Shown: positions 43,498 to 53,445 of the stretch, piece by piece
Position numbering within the stretch: position 1 is the first letter of the stretch
Layout of the letters: each line of letters begins with the position of its first letter
DNA from: Thinopyrum elongatum
Taxonomy: Eukaryota; Streptophyta; Magnoliopsida; Poales; Poaceae
Direction: 5' to 3'
Length of the DNA stretch: 64,000 nt
NCBI GenBank assembly: GCA_011799875.1
Contig: CM022303.1
Span: 218,828,255 to 218,892,254 of the forward strand
The notes under the pieces: model-generated
Seen by the model: the letters and a program-made list of their open reading frames with translations, nothing else
The model's database searches: none
What the model was told of the DNA's origin: nothing
Program-made: the position numbers and the translations under genes

Positions 43498-44566
43498 TTA
43501 TAATTGTACTATAAAAAGTATAGCTATAGTTGGATCAATTGACCGAGTACATGCGACGTTGCTGGCAAAGTGTGCGGACACGAAGTTCTCCGCGTTCTCC
43601 TGGTACAGGACATTCTTCGCGATGCCCCTCCTCTTAGACATCACCACGTCGCAATCTACCGCGTTACGCGAGGCGTCGGCCAGCTTGTTGGCCGCTCCGA
43701 CGAGGGCGCGCCCCGCGACGAGATCGTCGAGGGCACTGGCCACCGTCTTGCCCATACGGCCGCCGTAGGAAAGCTTGCACTCGGCGAGGTCGGAGAGCAG
43801 GCCTTCAATGAGCTTGACCGTCCACGTGATGCTGTGGGCGGTGGCGTTCGTGGCGACGATGGCGAGATCGCGCGTGTCCCTGGCGGCCGGGCCGGACGAG
43901 AGCACGCTGACGCAGTACTCGTAGCCGGCGTAACCGTCGTACGACAAGGAAGAGCACGTCGTGTTGATGATGTCGGGGGCCGAGGCGCCGGCGGCGGCTG
44001 AGGCTCCGGAGAGACGATGATCTAATGAGCCAGAGGACTTGGGGATCAGCATCGCGACGTTCATGGCAAAACGGACCAAGTCCATGTTGTCCCGGTTCTC
44101 CTGCGCCAGAGGGTCCCTGCAGAAGCCCCAGCACTCGGTGAGGGCAATGAAACAGTTGGGAGGGCCCAGGTCGTGGGCGTCCTGGTACGTGCTCTCGGAC
44201 GGGTCGCGCCCGGCGACGAGGTCGCCGAGGGCGCGCGCTGGACACTTTGTCGGCCAAAATGCGGCCGTAAAGCCCCGAGCATTTGGTGAGGCTGTCAAGC
44301 AGGTCGTCGATGATGCCGACCGTGTGCGTGACGTTGTGCGCGGTGGCGTTGGCGGCGATGACGGCGAGGCCGCGGCCGTCCCTTGGGGCGGAAGCGTCTG
44401 CGTCGGAGGAGGAAAGCACGTTCACGCAGTAGTCGTAGTCGGGGTAGGCGTGGGCTGTAACGACGGAGCAAGTCGTGTTGATGGCAGCAGGCGGCGAGGC
44501 TGCCATGGCAGGGGCGGCGGTGAGGAGGGCAGCGGCGGCGAGGAGGACGGCAGCGAGGGGTTGCAT
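43498..44566 (-). pseudogene. Double-domain PMEI/invertase-inhibitor-like gene with a frameshift
   Basis: Intronless. ATG at 44566 opens a signal peptide (MQPLAAVLLAAAALLTAAPA) and then a PMEI-type domain with the first Cys pair in INTTCSVVTAHAYPDYDYC. At about 44237-44240 the frame shifts by one base. Past it, the frame to 43498 completes domain 1 (TYQDAHDLGPPNCFIALTEC) and encodes a second, related PMEI domain (INTTCSSLSYDGYAGYEYC, ALDDLVAGRALVGAANKLAD). PMEI proteins are secreted four-helix inhibitors of pectin methylesterases or invertases; fusion of two such domains is uncommon. Domain 2 lacks the equivalent DxxC helix context of domain 1 (DASRNAVDCDVVMS instead). The one-base shift could be a sequencing error. 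A TATA box lies 60 bp upstream. Confidence 0.75.
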
Positions 44567-44625
44567 CGTGCTTTGGTTTTCAGGCCGGGAGGGATCAATA
44601 GAGGTTGCATCGATCGATCTTGTCG

Positions 44626-44632
44626 TTTTATA
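44626..44632 (-). promoter_or_regulatory. TATA box of the PMEI gene
   Basis: TATAAAA on the minus strand, 60 bp upstream of the start codon; the Stowaway element begins about 25 bp further upstream. Confidence 0.65.
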
Positions 44633-44654
44633 TGGAAGGGATGATTGATCATTC

Positions 44655-44903
44655 TGCCTCCGTTCCATAACGCAGCGATTTTTGCAAAAGTTAAACATTA
44701 CAAACTTTGATCATATTTATAGAGAAAAGTAGGTACATCTAGAATACCAAATGCACATCATTGGATACATCATGAGTTATATTTTCAGAATGTACATGTT
44801 TGGTATTGTAGATGTAGACAGTTTTCTCTATACACTTGGTTAAAGTTGGCAAAGTTTGACTTTCACAAAAATCTATAGGCACTACATTGTGGAATGGAGG
44901 GAG
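44655..44903. mobile_element. Stowaway-type MITE in the PMEI promoter
   Basis: The left end reads tgcctccgttccataacgc (slightly degraded), the right end cattgtggaatggagggag before a TA. About 250 bp; clearly related to the element at 48822-49079, including internal gtagatgtag and tttctctata strings. Confidence 0.8.
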
Positions 44904-45095
44904 TAATACAAAATTTAATTTCTTTCTCTGTCGTTTTTAGGGACTCACAACAGCGAAGCAGGAGATAATACATAATCAAGACGATTTGTTTTTTTTTGGA
45001 TGGTAAACCAAGACAATTGTTAAAATACAAACTTTACATCGTTATATTACAAACTGTATTTTATACTACCTCTTCTGTACCATAATATACGACGT

Positions 45096-45104
45096 TTTCA
45101 TATA
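45096..45104 (+). repeat. 9-bp target duplication, first of three copies
   Basis: tttcatata; the other copies are at 45282-45290 and 46269-46277. Confidence 0.85.
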
Positions 45105-45281
45105 GGGTGTGGCTAGGTCTCAGTCGACTGAGATTTAAACAAGTCTCAGTCAAGTGACATAACATGCAAAAGAAAAAAAAATAAAAAGAAAATTATGCAC
45201 GAATCTTAATGTAAGATCTCACATATGTAGCATCGACTGAGACTTCGTTAAGTCTTAGTCGACTGAGACTTAGCAAGACGG
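45105..45281. mobile_element. Mutator-type MITE, 177 bp
   Basis: Terminal inverted repeats built on tctcagtcgactgaga: the left end gggtgtggctaggtctcag pairs imperfectly with the complement of ctgagacttagcaagacgg at the right. Flanked by 9-bp tttcatata on both sides. Confidence 0.75.
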
Positions 45282-45290
45282 TTTCATATA
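45282..45290 (+). repeat. 9-bp target duplication, shared middle copy
   Basis: tttcatata, between the small MITE and the larger MULE. Confidence 0.85.
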
Positions 45291-45537
45291 GAAAAAAGTT
45301 TATTTTACTACCCTGAATAAAGTGGGTCGTTCACTTTACCCCCTGATTTATTTTTCCGCTTCTTTTAATTAATTATACCCCCTGAAATTTAATTTTTAAA
45401 CCCCCCCCCCCCCCAAACAAACCCAAACCGGACAAAACACCCCCCTGGCGTTTTTTTTCTCACCACGCTGCTGTGATGTGGCACTAGTCAACGGCGTTTT
45501 TGACCTGGGTGGGGCCCCTTGTCAGGTTTCTCTCACC

Positions 45538-45571
<34 letters not shown>

Positions 45572-46268
45572 CAGCTCCAGGTCGGATCCGCCGCCGAGCC
45601 GAAGAGCTCGCCCCGGCCGATCCGGCCCGAGCCCCCGCGCCCACCACCGCCCCAGCGGTTCGCCCCAGTCGCCGTCCCTTTCCCCCGCCATCGCGCCGGC
45701 TTCCTGAACCATAGTAGCCCTGTCCCGCGTCGCCGCCGCCTTGCCGACCCCGCCGGCCACGCAATCCCGCCGTCGCGCGAGCCCGCCCCGAGCACCCACC
45801 ACCGGTGGTGGCCACCAGCCCACCACCGCCTCGACCACGCGCGCCACCACCTCCTGCTGACCCCGCCCGGCCCTGCTCTGCTCGCCGACCCCGCCGGCCA
45901 CGCCATCCCGCTGTCGCGCGAGCCCACCCCGAGTACCCACCGCCAGTGGTTGCCACCACCGCCTCGACCCCGCACGCCACCGCCTCCTGCCGACCCCGCC
46001 TGGCCCTGCTCTGCTCGTCGGGGGGTGCAGCGGCAGCTCTGTCCCAGAGAGAGAGAGAGAGAGGTGAGAGAAACCCGACAAGGGGGCCCCACCCAGGTCA
46101 AAACCGTCGTTGACTAGTGCTACATCAGCAGTGGGTGGAGAAAAACCAGCCAGGTGGGTGTTTTGTCCGATTTGGGTTTGTTTGGGGGGGGTAAAAGAAG
46201 CAGAAAAATAGATCGGGGGGTAAAGTGAACCACCCACTTTATTCAGGGTAGTAAAATGAACTTTTTTC
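45291..46268. mobile_element. Non-autonomous MULE with long inverted repeats (Pack-MULE-like), 978 bp
   Basis: Ends are gaaaaaagttta and its complement. The inverted arms extend about 250 bp on each side (for example tactaccctgaataaagtg at the left and its complement at the right; matching ggtggggccc segments near 45509 and 46085; CT-repeat at the left and GA-repeat at the right). 9-bp target duplication tttcatata. The centre is GC-rich and has two tandem copies of a segment of about 155 bp (from about 45738 and 45888), possibly captured gene DNA. Open frames across it are compositional. Confidence 0.88.
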
Positions 46269-46277
46269 TTTCATATA

Positions 46278-47252
46278 TTACGGGTACGGGGGAAATACTC
46301 AACTGAATTCATATTCAAAAAAGGTTTTCATTGGAATAATTCTTACTCCCACCGTAGTCGTCCACGATGGTTGAATATATGGTCAAGATTAAATCTCGAA
46401 AAACGGGCACACTACATTATGGAATTAAAGAGTACTATATATGCTGAAATAAAAACATAGCGTTACTTTTGATATAATGGGTTTGTCTAGGACTACGTCT
46501 GGTTATTGCACATTTCTTCTTCTTCTTTTAGGTTATAGTTATTGCACATCTGAGACGTGCAATTGTGCACGCCGGGAAGCGCGCATGATTACCGTGTCCC
46601 CGGCCGCCAGAGCCGCTTAGGCCGCATCGGCAGTTTCGATTCCGCAACCTCCCTCAGTCCCCCGCGCGCGCGCACGGCCGTCGGCCGGCACTAGCATTGC
46701 GCCGTAGCTCCTCCGTCTGCCCCGATCCCCGTGTATTCATGGTGGGCGGGGCGGGCCATCGTCGGCCACGAATGACGACGAGTTTATCATGGCCGGTGGC
46801 CCGGCGCGCGCATACCTGCCATAGCGCTGCATGGCCTGCATGCATGCCGCTGCCGGCCGAGAAACCGACGAGCTGAACACCACCACAGGTAAAGTATTAC
46901 GTACGTGCGGCCAAAAAGAAAGAAAAAGTTGTACAGGTCAACACAAGTTACAATCAGGGAGCTGCAGGCCGTAGTAGATTAGAACCAGAGTGTTCTGCAA
47001 CGACGTCTTTCCCTTTAATACTACGGCCGGATGGATTAAGTTAGACAACATCTCACTTGTTACGGCTACACCACTAGTTGTCCGCTACTACTACTCGGCA
47101 GCAGCCATCTAGCATCGCGTGTAACATGCCACATATACTAGCTAGTCGTCCGTACTCAAAATCTCGGAAGAATCCAATTCCGCGGCTCAGCGAGCGGGCG
47201 TCTCCCTCCCATGGCCCAACCCCAACAGCCAGCCGATCGAACGTCGCCGACG
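46278..47252. other. Intergenic DNA and TGA gene 3' flank
   Basis: AT-rich to about 46540, GC-rich 46550-46860, then the 3' untranslated region of the minus-strand bZIP gene. The short frame 46654-46845 has no support. Confidence 0.4.
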
Positions 47253-50200
47253 CTAGTCCCTCGGCCGCGCCAGCCACAGGGAGCTCAGCGCCCGGAGCCG
47301 GGAGAAGTAGTCGCTTATGACGAGCAGCGCGCGGGCGGCCTGCCGGGTCGTCAGGATCCGGTGCATCTGCTGCAGGGTCTGCTGCCTCAGGAGGTCGCCC
47401 TGCCGGAGGAAGTTCTCCAGCGTGCTCAGCTTCCCCATGGCGATGGCCATCTGCCCCATGTAGTTGGTCACGTTGCCGGCGCCCCCCAGCGGCCCGGCCC
47501 CCGCCGCCGCGGCGAGGGTCTCCGCCAGCGCCTGCTGCAGGGCCTCCATCCCCTGCGACAGCGCGTCCTCCGCCTGCTGCGACGACTGCTGCAGGTTGCA
47601 GATGCCCATCAGCTGCTGGTCCGTCAGCGGCTCAAGGTGGCTGGCCAGTACCTGAACGTGTCATCATCCCAGATTATCCATGGATGTCAAGGTCGCTCAA
47701 GGTGAAGCACTGTACAGTCCGGGTTGCAATGAAGAACCTACCTTGAGGATCTCCGACGAGCGGAACCCGCCGAGCCACATGAAGAACCGCTCGGCGGGGC
47801 TCATCCACATGCCTGACAGGACGTGGAACACGTCGGACTTGGTCGCCAGGTTCTTGAGCCTGAAGAACTCGTCGTAGTGCAGCAGCACGGACTCGACGAG
47901 GATGCGCAGCTCGTCGTCGCTGATGTCTGCGATCACGGCCACCCTGAGGTTGTTGATGTGGCGCTGGTGGTCGTCCAGCCATCGCGCATACTCCAAATCG
48001 AATGCTAAGGCGCCTGCAACAACAAATTTTCTTCAGTAAAAATGGAGAAACAAAACCACTACTGATTTGTCAGCATATCAAATTTGAAGCAGATGTAACA
48101 ACATTACAGAACTGCATGCGCTGCAGAATCACTAGTTCAACAGCATTTTCGAACTACCGCTTGAGCATGGGAATAATTAGATTGCGTGATGAATAAAAAT
48201 GTGAGCACTGGAAATAGTATCATTTACCTCCACTTGAGCAGTCACCGGAGCCACCACCGGCGATGAAGATTCCCTGTGATAAATGCCCAGGTGATCAATC
48301 AATGACTATTGACCACAGACCGGTGTTAAAAATGCAGACTGGCGTCCAAGGATTTACCTGCTGCCTTGCCCTCTGAAGCTCTTGCTCAAGGTGCGTCAGC
48401 TTGGATCGGCTGGTTTCCAGCTGCGCAAGGTAAGCCTTCAAACCGGAAAAAAAGGGCTTGAATCGTCACGTTCGTGGCCACAAGAACAAATTACATGAAA
48501 CGATGCAGAGTGTTGTGCTCCATGTAAATCAACATAGCAAAATCAAGACTCCCTCTAACAGGAAATTTTACGAGGTTTATTATGCTACAAATAGGTAATC
48601 AATAAAGTCAATGCACAAGGAAAACTGGGTTGACTCTGATTTTTCCTCGTAAAAAGAAAATCTCACTGATACTATAAATACGAACGGGATGAGCAAATTC
48701 AGAATGTGATGCTAGCTTTCCAAGAAAGATGCTACTACTATGACGATAGTTTTTTTGCATCCTTCAAGGAGAAAATGGTGGTCCCCACATTGACCATAAG
48801 AATATACTAGTAATTGTAGTACTCCCTCCGTTCCATAATGTAGTGCCTATATATTTTTTTGAAAAGTCAAACCTCATCAACTTTGACCAAGTTTGTAGAG
48901 AAAAACATTTACATCTAGAAGGCCAAACATATATCATTAGATTCGTCATAAGACATAGTTTCATATTTTATATATTTGATATTGTAGATATAAGTAGTTC
49001 TCTCTATAAACTTGGCCAAAGTTTACAAAGTTTGACTTTTCAAAAAATCTATACGCACTACATTTTGGAACGGAGGGAGTAGTAGTAGTACTATATGCTT
49101 AGGAAAAGAGTACTCTTAGGAAAATCCCTTCAAAAAATGCTTACGAAATATAGTTCATATGCCGGAAAAGGAAAACGCATAGGATTGAATGGCATGCAAA
49201 ATTAGCATTTAAACAAGCAGCCCTACTGCTTTGGTACAATGGCGTAAGAAAGAAGTTCCATGTCATCTGCTAAAAATGTACTGTGAGTGGCAAACCAAAT
49301 CCACGGTTCACTTGGCCACCGTTTTCTATTCGACAGAAACAAATGAATCAGACTAGATAATGGGAGGGATCAGCTCACCTTCTTCCTGATGCGGCTTTTC
49401 CGGGCCGCCTCGCGGTTCTGCGCAAGCCTCCGTGCGGTCTGCAACCATAGTCGTCGCTCATACGTAAGAAATACAACCACATTTGCTACCTACAAGATCA
49501 TATCTCATCGAGCTTCCGATTCATGTGTATGTATGGTACCTTCTCATCTCCTGTTCTTTCAGAGGAATCCACGCACCCCACCCGCCGTTGGGAATGCGGC
49601 CCTCCGCCGGCGCCGGCGCCGCCGCCACCACCGCCCTGTCAACAACAGTAAACCGAATTACATGGCGAGTAGGAAGAGTTAATTGACAAAAGAGCACAAC
49701 GACATGAAAGGAGTGGGCACCATCAGGGCGTGGTGCTTGTCGCCGCTGTCGTCGAGGTCCGTGGAGGTCTCGGTGAGCGGGCTGGTGACGACGATGCCGG
49801 AGAGGGAGTCGCCCCAGTTATCGAGCTGCTGCGCGGCCGCCCTCGGCAGGCAGAAACGGCCGGCCTCCGCCGCTGCAAATGCCATTCCCGGCGCCGCCAT
49901 GCCCAACGACCCCACTACTCCATGCTGCCACAATAATAGTAAAACACAAGATTGAAGAATCTGGACACGTCGGAGTTCACCAAAGCCAGACCCCCAGAAA
50001 TGCTTGCAAGAAACCCACTCACCGGACTGGCGAGCGACGGGAAGTTGGCGACGGTGACGTTGCTGGAGGACTTGGAGCTGGGGTTGGGGCCTTCACAGTC
50101 ACAAGGCCAAGCAAACGCATTCATCAGAAGGCGCACGCATAGATCCAATCCAAGAACAGGTCGAGGAGCAGGGTGAATAGTTCTTGGAATGCAAGCGGCA

Positions 50201-50602
50201 GTGGCGCGGGCGCCCCTTTCCGAAGGAAAATAAAGAAGCGGCGCTACTCACTGCGGGGGTGGTGGAGGAGCTCGGGTGGGAGCTGCGCGGCGTCATCTCC
50301 GATGTGGTGGTGGTATCCAGCCGTGACGCCACGCTCCGCCCTGCAAGCAGCACGAGGGGCGCGGCCACGGACGCGCGCAAGGCAACAAAGGGTTAGCGGG
50401 CGGGACGGGCCGGTCCAAGGGAGAAGACAGCGCTCGCAGCACAAGAGAACAAAGGACGAGCCAGGGCAGCTGCGAGCTTGGGTGGCCGCTGTCAATAGTA
50501 GTATAACTGCGCTAGCGGACATGAGCGATCGCTTTCCCCGCTACTGTAGCGGCGTGGGTTGGGTTACCTGAAGACGTGGAAAGGGCCAGGGTGGTGATGC
50601 AT
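47253..50602 (-). CDS. TGA-class bZIP transcription factor with DOG1 domain
   Basis: Ten exons in phase, 448 aa: 50602-50568, 50340-50252, 50090-50023, 49924-49721, 49635-49540, 49438-49379, 48435-48358, 48273-48228, 48013-47742, 47651-47253. TGA factors bind TGACG (as-1-like) elements in the nucleus and partner with NPR1-type or glutaredoxin regulators. The N-terminus is His- and Ser-rich (about 195 residues). The basic region is NREAARKSR in RRLAQNREAARKSRIRKKAY, then the leucine zipper (LAQLETSRSKLTHLEQELQR) and QQGIFIAGG. The DOG1/TGA C-terminal domain has FDLEYARWLDDHQRHINNLR, LLHYDEFFRLKNLATKSDVF, GMWMSPAERFFMWLGGFR and PLTDQQLMGICNLQQSS. Exon 1 (MHHHPGPFHVF) is chosen because its end phase fits exon 2; it is the least certain exon. 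Intron 6 holds a Stowaway. No defects seen. Confidence 0.92.
48822..49079. mobile_element. Stowaway MITE in intron 6 of the TGA gene
   Basis: Terminal inverted repeats CTCCCTCCGTTCCATAATGT and its near-complement (cattttggaacggagggag) with TA on both sides (48820-48821, 49080-49081). 258 bp. Confidence 0.95.
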
Positions 50603-50746
50603 CGGAGGAAGGGTCGACGACGAGGACCACCGTCACCGCCGCCGCCGGGGACAAGCTGGGAGATCGGGACTCGAGCTGTTGATGAACACCAGCGGCTGTT
50701 GCGTGGGCGTGGCGCGGTCATGACTCGTGTGCATTGCCATTGCCAC

Positions 50747-50751
50747 TTATA
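50747..50751 (-). promoter_or_regulatory. TATA-like box of the TGA gene
   Basis: The minus strand reads cgccatTATAAgtgg about 145 bp upstream of the start codon, in otherwise GC-rich promoter sequence. Confidence 0.5.
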
Positions 50752-51451
50752 ATGGCGGGACGAGGAGGAGGCGGGATGGAAGGCCGTGCGAGAATTGAAG
50801 GGAGATAGGATCAGATGGAAATGAAAAGATATGATGATGATCCGGACGTGTCCATTGGTGCATGTCAGAGGGATCCATCTGTCCATCCATCGGTCCATTC
50901 TTTGGGTTCCATCGGAGATCAGGCGTCAATCAGCCGAGATGGCTTGTCAGGCAGGCAGGCAGCGCCATGGTGTAAGCTTTTGTATTCGAGCGCGTTTGCG
51001 TGTGCAGGGGACTCCCGGGCACATGCGTCCATGGATGGGGCAGTGTAAAGGCTGTGACCATCTTGAACTGAGGTCGTCGTACGCCTGTAGCTATTACGCC
51101 TATGCGTTGATGGTGACGGTAGTAGTAGGGGTAGGATTATAATAGGTTTGTAGCCATTGTTGTTTGGTCCAAGGTAGGGTGTAGTACTGTTGTAACTTCA
51201 GTTCTTCTTTGACTAGAACACAGTACGGCAGTGAGCACAATAAAAAGTGGGAGGGGCACTTCTTTCCTTTTCTTTTGCGGCGAAACTTTCGATCTCTTCT
51301 CATTCAACCACGACAGTAAAACAACCACTATAAATAATAAAGATCCGTAGACCATCTAGCAACGACTAGAAACACTGAAGCGAGCTGAAAGCGCGCAGCT
51401 GTCATCGTCCTTTCCTCGCTGGAGCCGGACAAAATTTGTTATAGTAGACAG
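50752..51451. other. Upstream region of the TGA gene
   Basis: About 700 bp of single-copy-looking sequence before the Angela-type LTR. Short frames without domains. Probably the remaining native promoter. Confidence 0.45.
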
Positions 51452-53149
51452 TGTTGGGGAACGTAGTATTTCAAAAAAATTCCTACGATCACGCAAGATC
51501 TATCTAGGAGAAGCATAACAACGAGCGGGGAGAGTGTGTCTACGTACCCTTGTAGACCGAAAGCGGAAGCGTTTAGTAACGCGGTTGATGTAGTCGAACG
51601 TCTTCGCGATCCAACCGATCAAGTACCGAACGCACGGCACCTCCGCGATCTGCACACGTTCAGCTCGGTGACGTCCCTCGTACTCTTGATCCAGCTGAGG
51701 CCGAGGGAGAGTTTCGTCAGCACGACGGCGTGGTGACGGTGATGATGAAGTTACCGACGCAGGGCTTCGCCTAAGCACTACGACAATATGACCGAGGTGG
51801 AAATCTGTGGAGGGGGGCACCCCAAAGCCCCCTTCCCCCGTATATAAAGGAGGGAGAGGGAGAGGCAGCCGGCCCTAGGGGGCGTGCCAAGGTGTGGAGT
51901 CCTACTAGGACTCCCTAGTCCTAGTAGGATTCCACCTCCCACATGGAGTAGGAAAGGGGAAAGGGAGAAGGAGAAGGAAAGGGGGGGCCGGCCCCCTTCT
52001 CCTAGTCCTAATCGGCCTCCTGCCCAAGGGGGGCGCACCAGCCCCTTGTGGGCTGGTGTGCTTCCCTCTTATGGCCCATAAGGCCCATAACTTCTCCCGG
52101 GGGGTTCCGGTAACCTCCCGATACTCCGGAAAAATGCCCGAATCACTCGGAACCATTCCGATGTCCAAATGCAACCTTCCAATATATGAACCTTTACCTC
52201 TCGACCATTTCGAGACTCCTCGTCATGTCCGTGATCTCATCCGGAACTCCGAACAAATTTCGGTACATCAAATCACATAACTCATAATACAAATTGTCAT
52301 CGAACGTTAAGCGTGCGGACCCTACGGGTTCGAGAACTATGTAGACATGACCGAGACACATCTCCAGTCAATAACCAATAGCGGAACCTGAATGCTCATA
52401 TTGGCTCCTACATATTCTACGAAGATCTTTATCGATCAAACCGCATAACAACATACGTTGTTCCCTTTGTCATCGGTATGTTACTTGCCCGAGATTCAAT
52501 CGTCGGTATCATCATACCTAGTTCAATCTCGTTACTGGCAAGTCTCTTTACTCGTTCCGTAATGCATCATCCCGTAACTAACTCATTAGTCACATTTCTT
52601 GCAAGGCTTATAGTGATGTGCATTACCGAGAGGGGCCAGAGATACCTCTCCGATACACGGAGTGACAAATCCTAATCTCGATCTATGCCAACCCAACAAA
52701 CACCATCGGAGACACCTGTAGAGCATCTTTATAATCACCCAGTTATGTTGTGACGTTTGATAGCACACAAGGTGTTCCTCCGGTATTCGGGAGTTGCATA
52801 ATCTCATAGTCAGAGGAACATGTATAAGTCATGAAGAAAGCAATAGCAATAAACTTAACAATCATTATGCTAAGCTAATGGATGGGTCATGTCCATTGCA
52901 TCATTCTCCTAATGATGTGATCCCGTTCATCAAATGACAACACATGTCTATGGTCAGGAAACTTAACCATCTTTGATTAACGAGCTAGTCAAGTAGAGGC
53001 ATACTAGGGACACTTTTGTTTTGTCTATGTATTCACACATGTATCAAGTTTCCGGTTAATACAATTCTAGCATGAATAATAAACATTTATCATGACATAA
53101 GGAAATAAAATAATAACTTTATTATTGCCTCTAGGGCATATTTCCTTCA
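51452..53149 (-). mobile_element. Angela-type copia 3' LTR
   Basis: On the minus strand it begins TGAAGGAAATATGCCCTAGA at 53149 and ends gaaatactacgttccccaaca at 51452, the classical termini of Angela/WIS-type copia LTRs, 1.7 kb. A purine tract (aagtgggagac) lies just before it, as the polypurine tract of a minus-oriented element. An internal palindromic segment, agtcctactaggact, lies at about 51898-51912. Confidence 0.9.
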
Positions 53150-53159
53150 GTCTCCCACT

Positions 53160-53335
53160 TGCACTAGAGTCAATAATCTAATTCGCATCGCCATGTGATT
53201 TAACACCAATAGTTCACATCACCATGTGATTAACACCCATAGTTCACATCGCTATGTGACCAACACTCAAAGGGTTTACTAGAGTCAATAATCTAGTTCA
53301 CATCGCCATGTGATTAACACCCAAAGAGTACTAAG
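53160..53335 (-). repeat. Short repeats beside the copia polypurine tract
   Basis: Four to five copies of strings such as cacatcgccatgtgat followed by taacaccca, and two copies of actagagtcaataatcta. Typical internal sequence just before the 3' LTR of this copia family. Confidence 0.6.
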
Positions 53336-53445
53336 GTGTGATCAAGTTTTGCTTGTGAGAGAAGTTTAGTTAACGGGCCTGCCACATTCAGATCCGTATG
53401 TATTTTGCAAATTTCTATGTCTACAATGCTTTGCACGGAGCTACT

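Noticed and set aside
43570..44644. Plus-strand frames of 143 and 201 codons
   Set aside because: They are shadows of the GC-rich PMEI gene on the minus strand.
45484..46237. Overlapping frames above 200 codons on both strands
   Set aside because: The MULE core is GC-rich and symmetrical; the frames have no domain and mirror each other through the inverted repeats.
47211..47705. Plus-strand frame of 164 codons
   Set aside because: Shadow of the last TGA exon.
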